NCBI GenBank assembly: GCA_034660015.1
Contig: JAYEII010000019.1
Span: forward strand, 1 to 14,365
DNA: 14,365 nucleotides
Origin: QEXZ01 sp034660015
GTDB taxonomy: Archaea; Halobacteriota; Syntropharchaeia; Alkanophagales; Methanospirareceae
Reading direction: 5' to 3'
Translations under genes and position numbers: made by a program
Part shown: positions 12,890 to 14,365 of the stretch, in pieces
How the letters are laid out: each line of letters begins with the position of its first letter
Position numbering within the stretch: position 1 is the first letter of the stretch
Notes under the pieces: model-generated
Database searches by the model: none
What the model was told of the DNA's origin: nothing
Seen by the model: only the letters and a program-made list of their open reading frames with translations

Positions 12890-12989
12890 NNNNNNNNNNN
12901 NNNNNNNNNNNNNNNNNNNNNNNNNNNNNNNNNNNNNNNNNNNNNNNNNNNNNNNNNNNNNNNNNNNNNNNNNNNNNNNNNNNNNNNNN
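12890..12989. other. Assembly gap (100 N)
   Basis: Exactly 100 N, the usual placeholder for a gap of unknown length. Both flanking genes are open into it. Any reading frame that spans it is not real evidence of a continuous protein. Confidence 0.99.
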
Positions 12990-14352
12990 TGAACCCGTTT
13001 TTCTTTGCCAGCTTTTCTATCGCCTTGAGAAAATTCGAGCCGTACTGCATCGCTCTCTTTTTTCTACCCGCGACTTCCGCCAGTCCGAGGTCTCTCGCTA
13101 TTTCTCTTAAAATCAGCTTGTTCTCCCTCTTATCAAGAGACAATTTATACGATGCGGGTATTCGCAATGCGTAATCCACAAAATCCGGAGCCAGAAACGG
13201 TGCTCGTAATGAAATCCCCTGTGCTTTCGCTACCAGTTCGTCCCGGTAAAGGTCACGCCCGTGTGTCCTCAACAGACCCGCTAAACATTCCTTATTCAAT
13301 TCTTCCTTCTTTACTCGTCTGTGTCTTTCGTAGCCTGCAAATAGCTCCTCCGCGCCCAGTCCGTAAAGAACCGTTTTTATGCCGCAATCTTCTTTCGCAA
13401 ACTCGCATGCTACGTATAAAGGCAACGCAACACTCGTCATCATAACGTCCGTATCCTCAATCACGGGGACGACCTCTTTGACATATTTCTCGAGTTCCTT
13501 AACCCGCATCTTCTTTAGTTTCAACTCAACACCCAAATCCGCTGCAAAACGCTCCGCAAATCGTAAATCCTCCGCTTCCTTCATTCCCGGCTCCTCTACC
13601 GCCACAGTATAACAGACAAAATCAGCACCCAAATCCTTGCATAAATAAGCGATGAGTGTGGAATCCAACCCGCCTGAGAAGAGCACGCCAAATTTCTCTC
13701 CCGACCGTGAAGGTATCCTTCTCGAAATACTCGCTCGCAGCAAGTTCAGCAAATCCCCTTTTAGCTTCTCCTTGTCCCCTTTTAGCTCGGGTTCAATGTC
13801 AAAAAAATCTCGTTTCTCGAAACGCAACCTGTCTTCCCGTATGTCATATTTTAGCAGCACTCGCGGGTCAAGCACAATTGCATGCGGAAATCCCATCGCT
13901 TCCAACCCCTTTTTCTCCGAAGCAAATGCAAATCCATCGGCATGTGCGAAACAAACAGGTTTTAACCCTATTATGTCCCGTGCTATGCACAACTCAGCGC
14001 TATTGCCTTCACGTATCCAATGTGCAAATGCATACGCAGCATCAACTCTTTTATCGGAAAGAAAAGCTTTTTCGTTTAATTCACCCTTGTTGTAAATCTC
14101 TGCATCTGCAACGAGCTTGTCTTTTGAACCTTTTCTTAAAAGAGAAGCTTTACAGGAGCAACACGCAATACAATTCCTACTCATCTCTCCCTTCACAACC
14201 TGCTTTAATTCTTGCAGATCTTTTGAACACCAATCGCCATTTTCCGTGCTAATTCTGAAGTCTGTCTCCCTTCCCTTCTTCAGCACGTCTAAACCCGTGA
14301 TTACGAGTTCGGTTGACTTTTCGTTGTTAAAAACGCCGATTATTTCGCACAT
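12990..14352 (-). CDS. Asparagine synthetase-like protein (glutaminase-like plus PP-loop synthetase domains), 3' end in gap
   Basis: Some 454 residues are visible, followed by the assembly gap. The N-terminus MCEIIGVF supplies the class II amidotransferase nucleophile Cys2 (usually MCGI). EIYNKGEL (85-92), RDIIGLKPV (125-133) and FASEKKGLEAMG (143-154) follow the AsnB pattern, but the glutaminase domain is short, and the oxyanion-hole Asn-Gly before EIYN is Asp83-Ala84. The synthetase domain is intact: PP-loop SGGLDS (226-231), YGLGAEELFAGY (330-341, usually GDGADELFGGY), RAPFLAPDFVDYAL (383-396) and GRKKRAMQYGS (429-439) near the normal end. It may amidate aspartate or another acid using ammonia; the substrate is not certain. 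CKASLLRKG (67-75) is encoded by a hairpin-repeat-like stretch. No clear Shine-Dalgarno precedes the ATG. Confidence 0.85.
14127..14154. repeat. Hairpin-repeat-like segment inside the asparagine synthetase-like gene
   Basis: AACCTTTTCTTAAAAGAGAAGCTTTACA shape: shares AACCTT and GAAGCTTTAC with the intergenic hairpin at 12426-12455, and AACCTTTTCTT with the minus strand of 5180-5190. It can fold as CTTTTC/GAGAAG with one G-U pair. It encodes residues 67-75 of the protein. Confidence 0.45.
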
Positions 14353-14365
14353 AAACTTTTCTTTT

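Noticed and set aside
12850..14352. One continuous 500-residue reading frame on the minus strand through the N run
   Set aside because: The last residues are read from the Dph6-like region in the wrong frame after 100 unknown bases. The real evidence ends at 12990.

Overview
This is an archaeal window, most likely from the Euryarchaeota/Halobacteriota (methanogen or methane-oxidiser relatives; an ANME-1/Syntrophoarchaeia-type genome is a guess). It carries Alba, the archaeal cluster ftsZ - secE - spt5, an archaeal-type serine hydroxymethyltransferase, a COG1340-type coiled-coil protein, a Dph6-type diphthine-ammonia ligase fragment, DUF3344/CARDB surface proteins, AT-rich TATA-like promoters and a tRNA with no encoded CCA. 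A run of 100 N at 12890-12989 shows that this is a draft scaffold.

Layout. (1) Positions 45-4782, minus strand: a tightly overlapping four-gene operon reading leftwards from a TATA box near 4830. It encodes two exported DUF3344 proteins (the larger with CARDB domains and an internal membrane hairpin), a LolD/MacB-type ABC ATPase and a MacB/FtsX-type permease. This is the best candidate in the window for an undescribed system: a surface or secreted protein pair coupled to a mechanotransmission-type ABC transporter. (2) Positions 4783-5272: a regulatory interval with tRNA-Leu(GAG) and the ftsZ promoter. (3) Positions 5273-7032, plus strand: ftsZ, secE and spt5, covering division, translocation and transcription elongation. 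(4) Positions 7211-8508: a dolichyl-phosphate-sugar-type GT2 glycosyltransferase translationally coupled to hisI. (5) alba (8707-8985) and pyrB (9082-10014), each apparently with its own promoter. (6) glyA followed closely by a coiled-coil gene (10218-12375). (7) Positions 12650-14352, minus strand: two PP-loop ATPase genes, both broken by the assembly gap, namely the C-terminal end of a Dph6-like protein and a nearly complete asparagine-synthetase-like protein with a degenerate glutaminase domain.

The housekeeping genes are ordinary. The spaces between them are not. At least three small dispersed repeat families occupy most intergenic gaps: an ACAGATTACACAGATT-type family, twice arranged as facing inverted arms; a TTAGAGGTTTAG family that starts at or next to stop codons; and a CTTTTCTTT/AAAGAAAAG hairpin family, one copy of which lies inside the asparagine-synthetase-like coding region. 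Two perfect 7-bp hairpins with 3-base loops sit side by side in front of glyA. No CRISPR array, transposase, integrase or rRNA was seen.
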